From NCBI RefSeq assembly GCF_013407935.1, contig NZ_JACBZU010000007.1, positions 46,418 to 110,417 of the forward strand: DNA of 64,000 nucleotides, in the 5' to 3' direction. Under the pieces are notes generated by a model, which worked only from the letters and a program-made list of their open reading frames with translations, ran no database searches and was not told where the DNA came from. This stretch comes from Allomuricauda sp. ARW1Y1 (lineage in GTDB: Bacteria; Bacteroidota; Bacteroidia; Flavobacteriales; Flavobacteriaceae). The position numbers and the translations under genes were made by a program. Positions 19,013 to 27,615 of the stretch are shown here, one piece after another (positions within the stretch are counted from its first letter, which is position 1; each line of letters opens with the position of its first letter).

Positions 19013-19047
19013 TGGATTTGGCTAAAAATTAACCAAAACAACCAACA

Positions 19048-19764
19048 CTACCCCATCTGAAACAGCATGATGAGTGCCATCACCAACATGATGACATTCT
19101 CAATAAAGGTAGCCTCTGTCATGGGGAGGTTCAAAGCGGTTCCCAAACAGGCGCATCGGATGCTTTTTTTGTCCAACAACGATTTGGTCACCCCATAGGT
19201 GGTTATCCCCAAAATGAGCAAGGTCACTATCAATGCCAACTGAATCTGGAAGCGCATCAAAAAAAGTAATCCCAAAACCAGTTCTAAAAATGGGTAAACC
19301 TTGTCATAGAACGGCACTGCCCGAGCCAAGGGGTCATACATTCTAAAACTTTCGGGAAAACCCTTAAGGTCCAACAACTTAAAAAAGCTGAAAACGATAT
19401 AAAAAAGACCCATAAAATCCAGCATGGCATTGGTGGTGCTCCAGTTTTTGTAATTGAGCAAGAATGCAGCAACAAACAAATAACCAAATATCAGGAACAG
19501 TGGCTTCAATTGTTCCCATTTGGATTTATCAACAGCTTCACTGTTAGCAGCCAAATGGTCCTCCTTAAAAGAAATCCCATATTTTTGGGACAATGCATCT
19601 TTTAATTGTTGCAAAGGCACATGTTGCTCCATGACAATGGTAGCTTCGGCCTTGTCCAAATCCACATCCACCTTCTCCACGCCCAAAACCTTGGAAAGTT
19701 GTTCCTTTACGGATGCAGCACAACCACTGCAGGTCATTCCAGTTATGGCATAGGTATGTTGCAT
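19048..19764 (-). CDS. HMA-domain / MauE-like membrane protein, metal-related
   Basis: 238 residues. An N-terminal heavy-metal-associated domain (~residues 1-68) carries GMTCSGCAAS. Four hydrophobic helices between ~residues 87 and 237 form a MauE/DoxX-like region, with RCACLGTALNLPMTE between helices three and four. The HMA motif suggests binding of Cu(I) or a similar soft metal; the membrane part has a Cys pair (CAC) that could relay metal or electrons. The start overlaps the end of the preceding HMA gene by 1 bp, and the gene is last in an operon with a TonB-dependent receptor. Confidence 0.8.
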   Translation of the reverse strand: MQHTYAITGMTCSGCAASVKEQLSKVLGVEKVDVDLDKAEATIVMEQHVPLQQLKDALSQKYGISFKEDHLAANSEAVDKSKWEQLKPLFLIFGYLFVAAFLLNYKNWSTTNAMLDFMGLFYIVFSFFKLLDLKGFPESFRMYDPLARAVPFYDKVYPFLELVLGLLFLMRFQIQLALIVTLLILGITTYGVTKSLLDKKSIRCACLGTALNLPMTEATFIENVIMLVMALIMLFQMG

Positions 19765-20144
19765 TAATGGTTATCCTTTTTGTGGGAACCGCTGTCATCC
19801 GTATTGTCTTCCCTATACTTGCAACAAGGGTGTACGGCGTCGTATGCCTCTTGGGTCGCCTTTAACTCCTTGGTATCGTGTCCTACGGCGGCGATAGCGG
19901 ATTTAATTTGCATGGAGTTTGTTTTTCTCTCATCCATCACCAAGGATAACTGATGTGTTGGGATGTCCCAAGAAGCATACTTCACTCCAGTAACTCCCAA
20001 AGCAGCCTTTTCTATGCGCATTTTGCACATTTCACATTTGCCATCGACTTCAAAAGTCATTTTCTTGTTTTTGTCCTGTGCCATTCCCACAACGGAAACC
20101 AGCATGATTGCGATAACTGTTATTCTTTTTATCATGATATACAT
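19764..20144 (-). CDS. Secreted HMA-domain metal-binding protein
   Basis: 126 residues. A signal peptide (IKRITVIAIMLVSVVGMAQ) precedes an HMA fold with KCEMCKMRIEKAALGV as the metal site. A second Cys pair sits near the C-terminus (HPCCKYRED), and the tail is His/Asp-rich. It is likely a periplasmic metal carrier. Two starts are possible, 20144 or ATG 20135; both keep the signal peptide. It lies 9 bp after the TonB-dependent receptor stop and overlaps the next HMA gene. Confidence 0.82.
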   Translation of the reverse strand: MYIMIKRITVIAIMLVSVVGMAQDKNKKMTFEVDGKCEMCKMRIEKAALGVTGVKYASWDIPTHQLSLVMDERKTNSMQIKSAIAAVGHDTKELKATQEAYDAVHPCCKYREDNTDDSGSHKKDNH

Positions 20145-20153
20145 TTTATAAGG

Positions 20154-22388
20154 TTAAATTTTAAATCTAAAGCCCATATAGAGCATTCTTCCAAAAATCG
20201 GTGCGTACACAATGGTCGTATCAAAAAATTCGCCAAAAGGGTCATCTGCACCTAGCACGGCATTATATTGTCTAAAATTAGTCAAATTCTCACCGCCAAT
20301 ATACACTTCGAATTTATCCGAAAATACCTTGGTCACTTGGGCGTTCATCAAACTATATCCGTCAGCAAATTCCCCCAATTGATATTCCACGGGATTGGCA
20401 GCAGTGCTGGGCAATCGTTGTTCACCCAACAAATTAAAGGTATAATCGAAACGCCATTGTGCCCCGTTGTCCTTGGGTTGGGTATTATAGCCGATATTGG
20501 TAAAAAATCGATGTCGCGCTTGTATCGGTTTTTGCAATAGTCCCGTCTGATAATCGGTTTTAACATCGTAAAATTTATAGGCCGTGCGTACTTCTACATT
20601 ACGCAAAACAGCATGGTTCAGTTCCACCTGAAGGCTATTGGCATAGCTTTCACCATCTAGATTGGAAAAAGTGACCTCTCTGGGGTTTTCCCAGTCCACT
20701 ACGATCTGGTTTTCAAAGTCGGTGCGGTAAAAATCGATGCTGAAATCCCCTGGCCTATCGAACAAACGGAATTTTTGAATAAAACTCAATCCGTAATTCA
20801 CTGCTTTTTCGGGATCAAACCCATACACAGAACCGCCGTTCCCATTTAACTGAATGGTCCTGGATGAAGCGAACATGCGCTGGTTCTCTGCAAAAATATT
20901 GGCAGCTCTCCTGCCAAGGCCAAAGGAGCCTCGAAAACTCCCATTTTCCCAAGGCGTATAGCGCAAATGTATTCTAGGGGTGAAAAAGTTGCCCAAGCGA
21001 TTATGGGTATCAAAACGGGCCCCTGCGGTAAGGCTCAATTTTTCCAGATTGGTATAACTGTACTCAAAAAACGCTCCTGCCGATCTATCCGACCGCGCAA
21101 AGGTAGTTCCGTTTACCAATTCATCGTAACCATCGTAGGCAAACGAAATTCCTGTTTTAAACTTATGCTTTGTATTCCCAATGATCGAATTGAACATCAG
21201 ATTGGAATAGATGCTCTCATGATCAATATCATACGTATTAAAGCCATAGTATGAATTCTGCGCATGATGGCTATAGGATGCCTGAAAGCCAAAACTCTGA
21301 AAGGGCAAATTTGGAAACACGTAGCCCAACTTTACGGAACCATCAAAACGCTCGGTGTCTATTTCACTTCCCCAAGCATTCGTGGTAAACCGATCCGTTT
21401 CTGGATTGAAACCCGACTCCCCTACCTGCTTTTCATCATTAAGGTAGCGAACGTTCAAAAAACTAACCCAACCCTTTTCCAGGTTTTGGTATTGCCATCG
21501 GTTCATAATATTCACCTGATTGGATAAAGGCATATCCAAAAAGTTGTCGTCGTTGTTGTCGACCTCAACATCCCTGCGGTTTCCGTGGATGTACAAACCA
21601 GTGCTCCATTTGTCGGACACCTTAGTGTTGAGATGTGTATTCAGTTCCAAACGCCCGTTGAGATTCGCATATCCGTTCACAAAAACGGGAACGTCCGTTA
21701 ATGGTTTTTGGAGTTCGGTATTGATTTGCCCCGAGATACTTTCGTAGCCATTGATCACGCTTCCAGCGCCTTTGGTAATCTGGATGCTTTCGACCCAGGT
21801 CCCCGGGGTAAATGTGAGCCCAAAAGATTGCGATGCACCGCGGACCATTGGAATATTTTCTTGCGTGATCAACAAATAAGGACTGGTCAGTCCCAACATT
21901 TCAATTTGTTTGGTTCCTGTAAGCGCATCGTTAAAATTGACGTCGATGGCCGGATTGGTCTCAAAACTTTCGGAAAGGTTGCAACAGGCAGCCTTTAAAA
22001 GTTCCGCACTGTTCACCGTAACCACGTTTTGCGCCGAAAAGATGGTTTTTTGAACAGCCTCCTTTTTCTGTTCCACCACGACCTCATCCAAGGCATTTGA
22101 AGGCTGTAGCCAATGGTGGACCATTTTAGGTTCGTCAATTGTCAAGGTATCGGTTTTAAACCCCACAAAACTGATGATTAACTTATTGTACTTATCGGAA
22201 TAGGGAATGGAAAATGTTCCATCGTCCTTGGTCATGGTTCCGATGGGTGAGTCCAACCAGTATACATTGGCTCCTGGCAGACCTATATGTTCGTTGTTTG
22301 TATTTCCTTCCATTACCATACCTTGGACGGTATCTTGGGCACTCGCCAAAAATGGAAGACAGCATATGATGATTAAAATTGTTCTCAT
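20154..22388 (-). CDS. TonB-dependent outer-membrane receptor, probably for a metal or metal complex
   Basis: 744 residues. The order is: signal peptide (MRTILIIICCLPFLASA), CarboxypepD_reg-like N-terminal domain (~25-105), a plug domain containing LLKAACCNLSESFETNPAIDV and a beta-barrel to the terminal aromatic-ended strand (LYMGFRFKI). The AACCNLSESFE segment is typical of receptors that sit beside HMA proteins in Bacteroidota. Together with the two downstream HMA genes it suggests uptake or sensing of copper or a similar metal, but the substrate is inferred. Confidence 0.88.
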   Translation of the reverse strand: MRTILIIICCLPFLASAQDTVQGMVMEGNTNNEHIGLPGANVYWLDSPIGTMTKDDGTFSIPYSDKYNKLIISFVGFKTDTLTIDEPKMVHHWLQPSNALDEVVVEQKKEAVQKTIFSAQNVVTVNSAELLKAACCNLSESFETNPAIDVNFNDALTGTKQIEMLGLTSPYLLITQENIPMVRGASQSFGLTFTPGTWVESIQITKGAGSVINGYESISGQINTELQKPLTDVPVFVNGYANLNGRLELNTHLNTKVSDKWSTGLYIHGNRRDVEVDNNDDNFLDMPLSNQVNIMNRWQYQNLEKGWVSFLNVRYLNDEKQVGESGFNPETDRFTTNAWGSEIDTERFDGSVKLGYVFPNLPFQSFGFQASYSHHAQNSYYGFNTYDIDHESIYSNLMFNSIIGNTKHKFKTGISFAYDGYDELVNGTTFARSDRSAGAFFEYSYTNLEKLSLTAGARFDTHNRLGNFFTPRIHLRYTPWENGSFRGSFGLGRRAANIFAENQRMFASSRTIQLNGNGGSVYGFDPEKAVNYGLSFIQKFRLFDRPGDFSIDFYRTDFENQIVVDWENPREVTFSNLDGESYANSLQVELNHAVLRNVEVRTAYKFYDVKTDYQTGLLQKPIQARHRFFTNIGYNTQPKDNGAQWRFDYTFNLLGEQRLPSTAANPVEYQLGEFADGYSLMNAQVTKVFSDKFEVYIGGENLTNFRQYNAVLGADDPFGEFFDTTIVYAPIFGRMLYMGFRFKI

Positions 22389-22477
22389 TAAAATGATAAA
22401 ATTGAATTAGAATTCTTTTAGCAAAAGATGGTGCCCGAATCAAAAAAGAGACGGGTGTTCGGTTCTAATTCAAATAA

Positions 22478-22888
22478 TCAAATTAAAAAGACCTGGTCCA
22501 ATACTTGAATGTCCTTGACCAGTTTCGGTGGCGGGTATTGTTCATTGGGAAGCGGACGTTCCTTGAGTGAAACGAAAAGCTCCGTATAGGAATGGGCAAA
22601 AGTTACCAAAAATACTTGGTGGTCCCAATCAAGGTCGTTCCAAGAAAGTTTGAGATTCTCCTGTCCAGTTATGGTAAACGATTCATCTTCACAGCAGGGA
22701 TTTTGAACGTTATCATCCTTCATGGCAGTCATTGCAGATTCCATCCCGCAGTCATCGGCATGCAAAAACAAGGAAATATCCATTACCCGGCCCATACACA
22801 AATGCTTGTCCACCGTCCAAGAAACTGTGGAGGCCAAAACCAAAAGGGCCATCAAAGAGGATAGTATTTGATTAAAAACTTGCTTCAT
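22478..22888 (-). CDS. HYC_CC_PP-type secreted protein, metal-associated
   Basis: 136 residues from ATG 22888 (MKQVFNQILSSLMALLVLASTVSWT). A signal-like helix is followed by DKHLCMG, then NPCCEDES and finally EQYPPPKL, the His-Cys / Cys-Cys / Pro-Pro pattern that names the family. It stands 89 bp before the TonB-dependent receptor and probably shares its regulation. A longer frame starting at a TTG (22897) would begin inside a TATTTTTG promoter box (minus, 22902-22895), so ATG 22888 is chosen. Biochemical role unknown; metal binding through Cys/His is inferred. Confidence 0.75.
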   Translation of the reverse strand: MKQVFNQILSSLMALLVLASTVSWTVDKHLCMGRVMDISLFLHADDCGMESAMTAMKDDNVQNPCCEDESFTITGQENLKLSWNDLDWDHQVFLVTFAHSYTELFVSLKERPLPNEQYPPPKLVKDIQVLDQVFLI

Positions 22889-22971
22889 TCGTTGCAAAAA
22901 TACAAATTCTAGGACTGAACTGTTTCCATTAACAAAAGTTTATTGCTTTGGCAGGGTAAGTTTCATTTAAT

Positions 22972-23003
22972 TTGCCGGACAAATCCACGATTCAATACAT
23001 TTG
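22972..23003 (+). promoter_or_regulatory. Promoter of the GAF-type reductase gene
   Basis: TTG (22972-22974), 21 bp, then TACATTTG (22996-23003), followed by C as in the Bacteroidota consensus. The leader to the ATG at 23020 is about 10 nt. Confidence 0.7.
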
Positions 23004-23019
23004 CAAAAAAGAATAGTTC

Positions 23020-23472
23020 ATGCTAAAATCATTGGAACCCAAAATACTTGATATCGTTAAAGACGAAAGCAAATCTGTGGACACCCGTTTGGGCGACATC
23101 TGTGAACTTTTGCGCAACAACGTTGACCATTACGATTGGGTAGGGTTTTATTTTAAAAATGGTGACAAGGAAGAGTTGAAGCTAGGGCCCTACGCTGGAG
23201 CCCCTACCGACCATACCATTATCCCCTTTGGAAAAGGTATTTGCGGTCAAGTGGCTGTGAGCAACCAGAACTTCGTGGTACCGGATGTGGCCGCCCAGGA
23301 CAACTATATCGCTTGCAGCATAACCGTCAAAGCGGAGATTGTAGTCCCGCTATTTGTAAACGGGGAGAATGTGGGCCAAATCGACATCGATTCCAATACA
23401 CCTGATCCGTTTACGGAGGAGGATGAACGTTTTTTGGAATTCATCAACCGACACGTGGCGGAGATCCTGTAA
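23020..23472 (+). CDS. GAF-domain free methionine-(R)-sulfoxide reductase
   Basis: 150 residues, a single GAF domain (DWVGFYFKNGDKEELKLGPY...). The GKGICGQVA and NYIACSITVKAEIVVPL segments hold the two cysteines expected in free methionine-R-sulfoxide reductases. It probably reduces free Met-R-sulfoxide with thioredoxin as donor in the cytoplasm. It has its own promoter and precedes purH. A signalling GAF protein is the alternative, but the conserved cysteines favour the enzyme. Confidence 0.85.
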   Translation: MLKSLEPKILDIVKDESKSVDTRLGDICELLRNNVDHYDWVGFYFKNGDKEELKLGPYAGAPTDHTIIPFGKGICGQVAVSNQNFVVPDVAAQDNYIACSITVKAEIVVPLFVNGENVGQIDIDSNTPDPFTEEDERFLEFINRHVAEIL

Positions 23473-23524
23473 AACTTCTCCGAATTTGTTGATAACCCGT
23501 ACTGCTTTTTAGGGCTAAAACAAG

Positions 23525-23532
23525 TACTTTTG
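23525..23532 (+). promoter_or_regulatory. Candidate -7 box for purH
   Basis: TACTTTTG lies 31 bp before ATG 23564. A CTG at 23502-23504 with a 20-bp spacer could act as a weak -33 element. Confidence 0.45.
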
Positions 23533-23563
23533 TACGCTTAAGAAATTGATTTTTAAGATAGAA

Positions 23564-25096
23564 ATGAGTACTGCCAAAAAAGCCTCCGCTGCATTGATTT
23601 CCGTTTTCCATAAAGACGGACTGGAACCTATTGTAAAAAAGCTGGACGAACTCGGTGTAACCCTTTACTCCACAGGGGGTACCGAAAAATTTATCCGCGA
23701 CCTCGGTATCGATGTGGTGCCCGTAGAAGACGTGACCAGTTACCCTTCCATTTTGGGTGGGCGTGTAAAAACATTGCACCCCAAGGTTTTTGGAGGCATT
23801 TTGAATAGGCAGGACAATGAAAGTGACGTGTCCCAAATGAAGGAATTCGATATTCCGCAATTGGACATTGTCATCGTCGATTTGTACCCTTTTGAAAAAA
23901 CGGTTGCCAGTGGTGCATCGGAACAGGACATTATCGAAAAAATCGATATCGGCGGTATTTCCCTCATCAGGGCTGCTGCCAAAAACTTCAAGGATGTACT
24001 CTGCGTATCGTCCATGGAAGATTATGAAGACTTTTTGAACGTAATTTCGGAAGGAAACGGTAGCACGACCTTGGAAGACCGCAAACGTTTTGCCACCAAG
24101 GCGTTCAATATTTCATCCCATTACGACACGGCCATCTTCAATTACTTCAACAAAGAGAAAGAAGAAACCGTGTTGAAAATTAGTGAGACCAAAGGTAAGG
24201 TGTTGCGCTACGGAGAAAACCCGCACCAAAAAGGGTTCTTCTTTGGCGATTTTGATGCCATGTTCACCAAACTGCACGGAAAGGAGTTATCCTACAACAA
24301 CCTGTTGGATGTGGATGCCGCCGTAAATTTGATGGGCGAATTCAAGAACGACGACCCTACTTTTGCCATCCTCAAACACAACAATGCTTGCGGATTGGCC
24401 ACTCGAAGCACCATAAAACAAGCCTATGTGGATGCTTTGGCCGGTGACCCGGTTTCTGCCTTTGGCGGTATTTTGATTTCCAATGTGGAAATCGACAAAG
24501 CAACTGCCGAAGAAATTCATAATCTGTTCTGCGAAGTGGTCATCGCTCCAAGTTATACTGATGAGGCCTTAGAGATCTTGAAAGGCAAGAAGAACAGGAT
24601 TATTTTGATTCAAAATGATATTGAATTGCCCGAAACATTGGTAAGAACCTGTTTGAACGGTGTATTGGTTCAGGATAAAGATTCCAAAACCGACTCCAAA
24701 GAAGATTTGAATCCAGTTACGGACAAAAAACCGACCTCTAGGGAGATAGAAGATTTGATTTTTGCTTCCAAACTATGCAAGCATACCAAAAGCAACACCA
24801 TTGTTTTGGCAAAAAACAAACAGCTTTGCGCCAGTGGAACCGGACAGACTTCACGTGTGGATGCCTTGAACCAGGCCATTCATAAAGCAAAGTCCTTCGA
24901 TTTTGATTTGGAAGGGGCCGTAATGGCCAGTGATGCCTTCTTCCCGTTCCCCGATTGTGTGGAAATTGCGGACAAGGCAGGCATCAAAAGTGTAATTCAA
25001 CCAGGAGGCTCCATCAAGGACCAATTGAGCATTGATTATTGCAATGAAAATGGATTATCCATGGTGATGACTGGTACTAGGCATTTTAAACATTAA
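23564..25096 (+). CDS. purH: Bifunctional AICAR formyltransferase / IMP cyclohydrolase
   Basis: 510 residues from ATG 23564 (MSTAKKASAALISVFHKDGLEP). The IMP cyclohydrolase/MGS-like domain comes first (STGGTEKFIRDLG, KTLHPKVFGGIL). The AICAR transformylase domain follows (RYGENPHQKGFFFG, KHNNACGLA, ending IQPGGSIKDQ...TGTRHFKH). It catalyses the last two steps of IMP synthesis. The frame is open from a TTG at 23546, but the ATG start gives the standard N-terminus. mreB follows after 55 bp, a common order in Bacteroidota. Confidence 0.97.
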   Translation: MSTAKKASAALISVFHKDGLEPIVKKLDELGVTLYSTGGTEKFIRDLGIDVVPVEDVTSYPSILGGRVKTLHPKVFGGILNRQDNESDVSQMKEFDIPQLDIVIVDLYPFEKTVASGASEQDIIEKIDIGGISLIRAAAKNFKDVLCVSSMEDYEDFLNVISEGNGSTTLEDRKRFATKAFNISSHYDTAIFNYFNKEKEETVLKISETKGKVLRYGENPHQKGFFFGDFDAMFTKLHGKELSYNNLLDVDAAVNLMGEFKNDDPTFAILKHNNACGLATRSTIKQAYVDALAGDPVSAFGGILISNVEIDKATAEEIHNLFCEVVIAPSYTDEALEILKGKKNRIILIQNDIELPETLVRTCLNGVLVQDKDSKTDSKEDLNPVTDKKPTSREIEDLIFASKLCKHTKSNTIVLAKNKQLCASGTGQTSRVDALNQAIHKAKSFDFDLEGAVMASDAFFPFPDCVEIADKAGIKSVIQPGGSIKDQLSIDYCNENGLSMVMTGTRHFKH

Positions 25097-25151
25097 TTTT
25101 AGTACTTTAGCCGATAATTTTTACCGTTAATCCGAAAAACAGACGATTTGT

Positions 25152-26180
25152 ATGGGATTCTTTGATTTCATGACCGAGGAAATAGCCATTGACCTTGGTA
25201 CTGCAAATACCCTGATCATCCACTTGGACAAGGTGGTGGTTGACAGTCCTTCCATTGTAGCGAGGGACCGTGTATCGGGGAAAATAATCGCGGTAGGCCG
25301 CGAAGCTAATATGATGCAGGGGAAGACCCATGAAAACATCAAGACCATACGACCGTTGAAGGATGGGGTCATCGCTGACTTTGATGCCTCGGAAAAGATG
25401 ATCAGCATGTTCATCAAAAACATTCCGGCACTCAAGAAAAAATGGTTCCCTCCCGCCCTGCGAATGGTCATTTGTATTCCTTCCGGCATTACGGAAGTAG
25501 AAATGCGAGCGGTACGTGAGTCTGCCGAACGTGTAAACGGTAAAGAGGTCTATTTGATCCACGAGCCCATGGCAGCGGCCATTGGTATCGGTCTGGACAT
25601 TATGCAGCCCAAGGGGAACATGATCGTGGACATAGGTGGTGGTACTACCGAAATTGCGGTGATTGCGCTTGGGGGTATCGTTTGTGACAAATCCGTAAAA
25701 ATTGCGGGTGACGTTTTCACCAACGACATCATATATTACATGCGTACACAGCATAACCTGTATGTGGGCGAAAGTACCGCCGAAGCCATCAAAATAGAAA
25801 TTGGTTCGGCCACGGAAGATTTAAAATCCCCACCAGAGGACAAGTCCATTCAAGGTCGCGATCTTTTGACCGGAAAACCCAAACAGGTGCAGGTTTCGTA
25901 TCGGGAAATTGCCAAGGCTTTGGATAAAAGTATTTTGCGCGTGGAAGACGCTGTTATGGAAACGCTTTCCCAAACTCCGCCCGAACTTGCGGCCGATATC
26001 TACAATACCGGGATCTATTTGGCAGGTGGTGGTTCTATGCTCCGCGGATTGGACAGAAGGCTTTCACAAAAAACCGACCTACCTGTTTACATTGCCGAAG
26101 ATCCATTGAGAGCTGTTGTTCGCGGTACAGGGATTGCGCTCAAAAACTTGGAACGCTATAAAAGTATTTTGATAAAATAG
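25152..26180 (+). CDS. mreB: Rod-shape determining protein MreB
   Basis: 342 residues of the actin fold. Phosphate 1 is IAIDLGTANTLI, phosphate 2 is MIVDIGGGTTEIAVI and the adenosine motif is GIYLAGGGSMLRGLD. MreB filaments direct lateral wall synthesis. It begins the mreB-mreC-mreD-mrdA-rodA set on the plus strand. Length and motifs are normal. Confidence 0.98.
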   Translation: MGFFDFMTEEIAIDLGTANTLIIHLDKVVVDSPSIVARDRVSGKIIAVGREANMMQGKTHENIKTIRPLKDGVIADFDASEKMISMFIKNIPALKKKWFPPALRMVICIPSGITEVEMRAVRESAERVNGKEVYLIHEPMAAAIGIGLDIMQPKGNMIVDIGGGTTEIAVIALGGIVCDKSVKIAGDVFTNDIIYYMRTQHNLYVGESTAEAIKIEIGSATEDLKSPPEDKSIQGRDLLTGKPKQVQVSYREIAKALDKSILRVEDAVMETLSQTPPELAADIYNTGIYLAGGGSMLRGLDRRLSQKTDLPVYIAEDPLRAVVRGTGIALKNLERYKSILIK

Positions 26181-26245
26181 TGCCGTATTACCTCCGGTTC
26201 TATTACCTTCAAGGAGTTGAAAAACCTTCTTAACGATACGATTGC

Positions 26246-27058
26246 ATGCAACGCATCATCAATTTTGTTTTACGCTACCGAAATACATTCCTATATGTGT
26301 TTTTTGCGTTTATCGCCTTGGTGATGACCATCCGATCGCATTCCTACCATCAATCCAAGTTCTTTAATTCTTCACGATGGGTGTCCGGAAGTATTTATGG
26401 TGCTGGGGCCGATGTTTCTTCCTATTTCAATTTAAAAAAGGAAAACAAAAGATTGGTTGAGGAAAACCAACGGCTGCGAAAAATGCTGTTCAATGCCCAA
26501 GATGACAGCGTAGCCCCCTTGGATTCCACTTTGGCCGTATACCAAGTGCTCAACGCCAAGCTCATCAAGAACAGTTTTACATCCCCTCGTAATTATGTGA
26601 CCATTGACAAAGGGGAAAAAGACGGCGTTCATCAGGATATGGGGGTAATCACCACAGATGGTATTTTAGGTATCGTGGAAAACGTTTCGACCAACTTTGC
26701 CACCGTGCAAAGCGTGCTCAACACCAAATCCAATATCAACGCAAAAATTAAGGGTACAGAATACTTCGGCTCCTTGATTTGGGATGCGAAAAATTACAGG
26801 GTGGTCCAGCTTATCGATATTCCCCGATTGGTTCCGGTAGTCGTAGGCGACACCATTGTTACAGGGGGAATGTCCAGCATTTTTCCGGAAAATGTACCTA
26901 TTGGAACCATCAAAAAATACGACCTGAACGCTTCCCAAAGCTTTTATAATATCGATGTTGAACTGTTTTCAGATATGGCCAACATCAAAAATGTATATCT
27001 CATCGAGAACAAGGAAAGGGAAGAAATCGAAGAACTTGAATCAAGGACAATAGAATGA
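26246..27058 (+). CDS. mreC: Rod-shape determining protein MreC
   Basis: 270 residues. A membrane helix at about residues 12-30 is followed by a coiled coil (NLKKENKRLVEENQRLRKML) and two periplasmic beta-barrel domains (YVTIDKGEKDGVHQDMGVIT, IPIGTIKKYD-like). It links MreB to the wall synthases. It overlaps mreD by 4 bp (ATGA), so translation is coupled. Confidence 0.95.
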   Translation: MQRIINFVLRYRNTFLYVFFAFIALVMTIRSHSYHQSKFFNSSRWVSGSIYGAGADVSSYFNLKKENKRLVEENQRLRKMLFNAQDDSVAPLDSTLAVYQVLNAKLIKNSFTSPRNYVTIDKGEKDGVHQDMGVITTDGILGIVENVSTNFATVQSVLNTKSNINAKIKGTEYFGSLIWDAKNYRVVQLIDIPRLVPVVVGDTIVTGGMSSIFPENVPIGTIKKYDLNASQSFYNIDVELFSDMANIKNVYLIENKEREEIEELESRTIE

Positions 27059-27561
27059 GCAGCACCCTAATCATAAATATCTTACGTTTTGTACTGCTGG
27101 TCATCACGCAGGTGCTCATTTTCAACAACCTGAACTTTTTAGGGTTCATCAATCCCTTTGTGTACGTAATCTTCTTTTATTGGTATCCCATCAAAGGAAA
27201 TAGGGCCGTTTTTATACTGAGCGCCTTTTTGTTGGGGCTGGTCATCGATATTTTTTCGGACACCTTGGCGCTCAATGCACTGGCTTCCGTAACCATTGCC
27301 TATGCCCGACCGTCGATCATGCGCTTTTGTTTTGGAGTGAACTATGATTTCCAAAGTTTCAGTTTTAAAAATACGACCAAGGTACAACGGGTCACCTTTT
27401 TGGCCCTATTGGTGATACTACATCATTTGATATTCTTTTCGTTTGAAATTTTAAGTATCGCCCATATCCTATTAATTTTGAAAAAAGTTCTTGCTACGGG
27501 CATGGTAACTTTAATACTTTGTGTATTATTCAGTTCACTTTTTAGTCCAAAGAGCGAATAA
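27055..27561 (+). CDS. mreD: Rod-shape determining protein MreD
   Basis: 168 residues with about five hydrophobic helices and short basic loops. It includes NPFVYVIFFYWYP and the helix-breaking LGLVIDIFSDTLALNA typical of MreD. It is the membrane subunit of the elongasome, overlapping mreC by 4 bp and followed by the PBP2 gene. Confidence 0.93.
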   Translation: MSSTLIINILRFVLLVITQVLIFNNLNFLGFINPFVYVIFFYWYPIKGNRAVFILSAFLLGLVIDIFSDTLALNALASVTIAYARPSIMRFCFGVNYDFQSFSFKNTTKVQRVTFLALLVILHHLIFFSFEILSIAHILLILKKVLATGMVTLILCVLFSSLFSPKSE

Positions 27562-27615
27562 AAACGTAGTTTTTATCGTTGGGTATATATTGACGCCCAA
27601 GAATTTAGATTGGTC

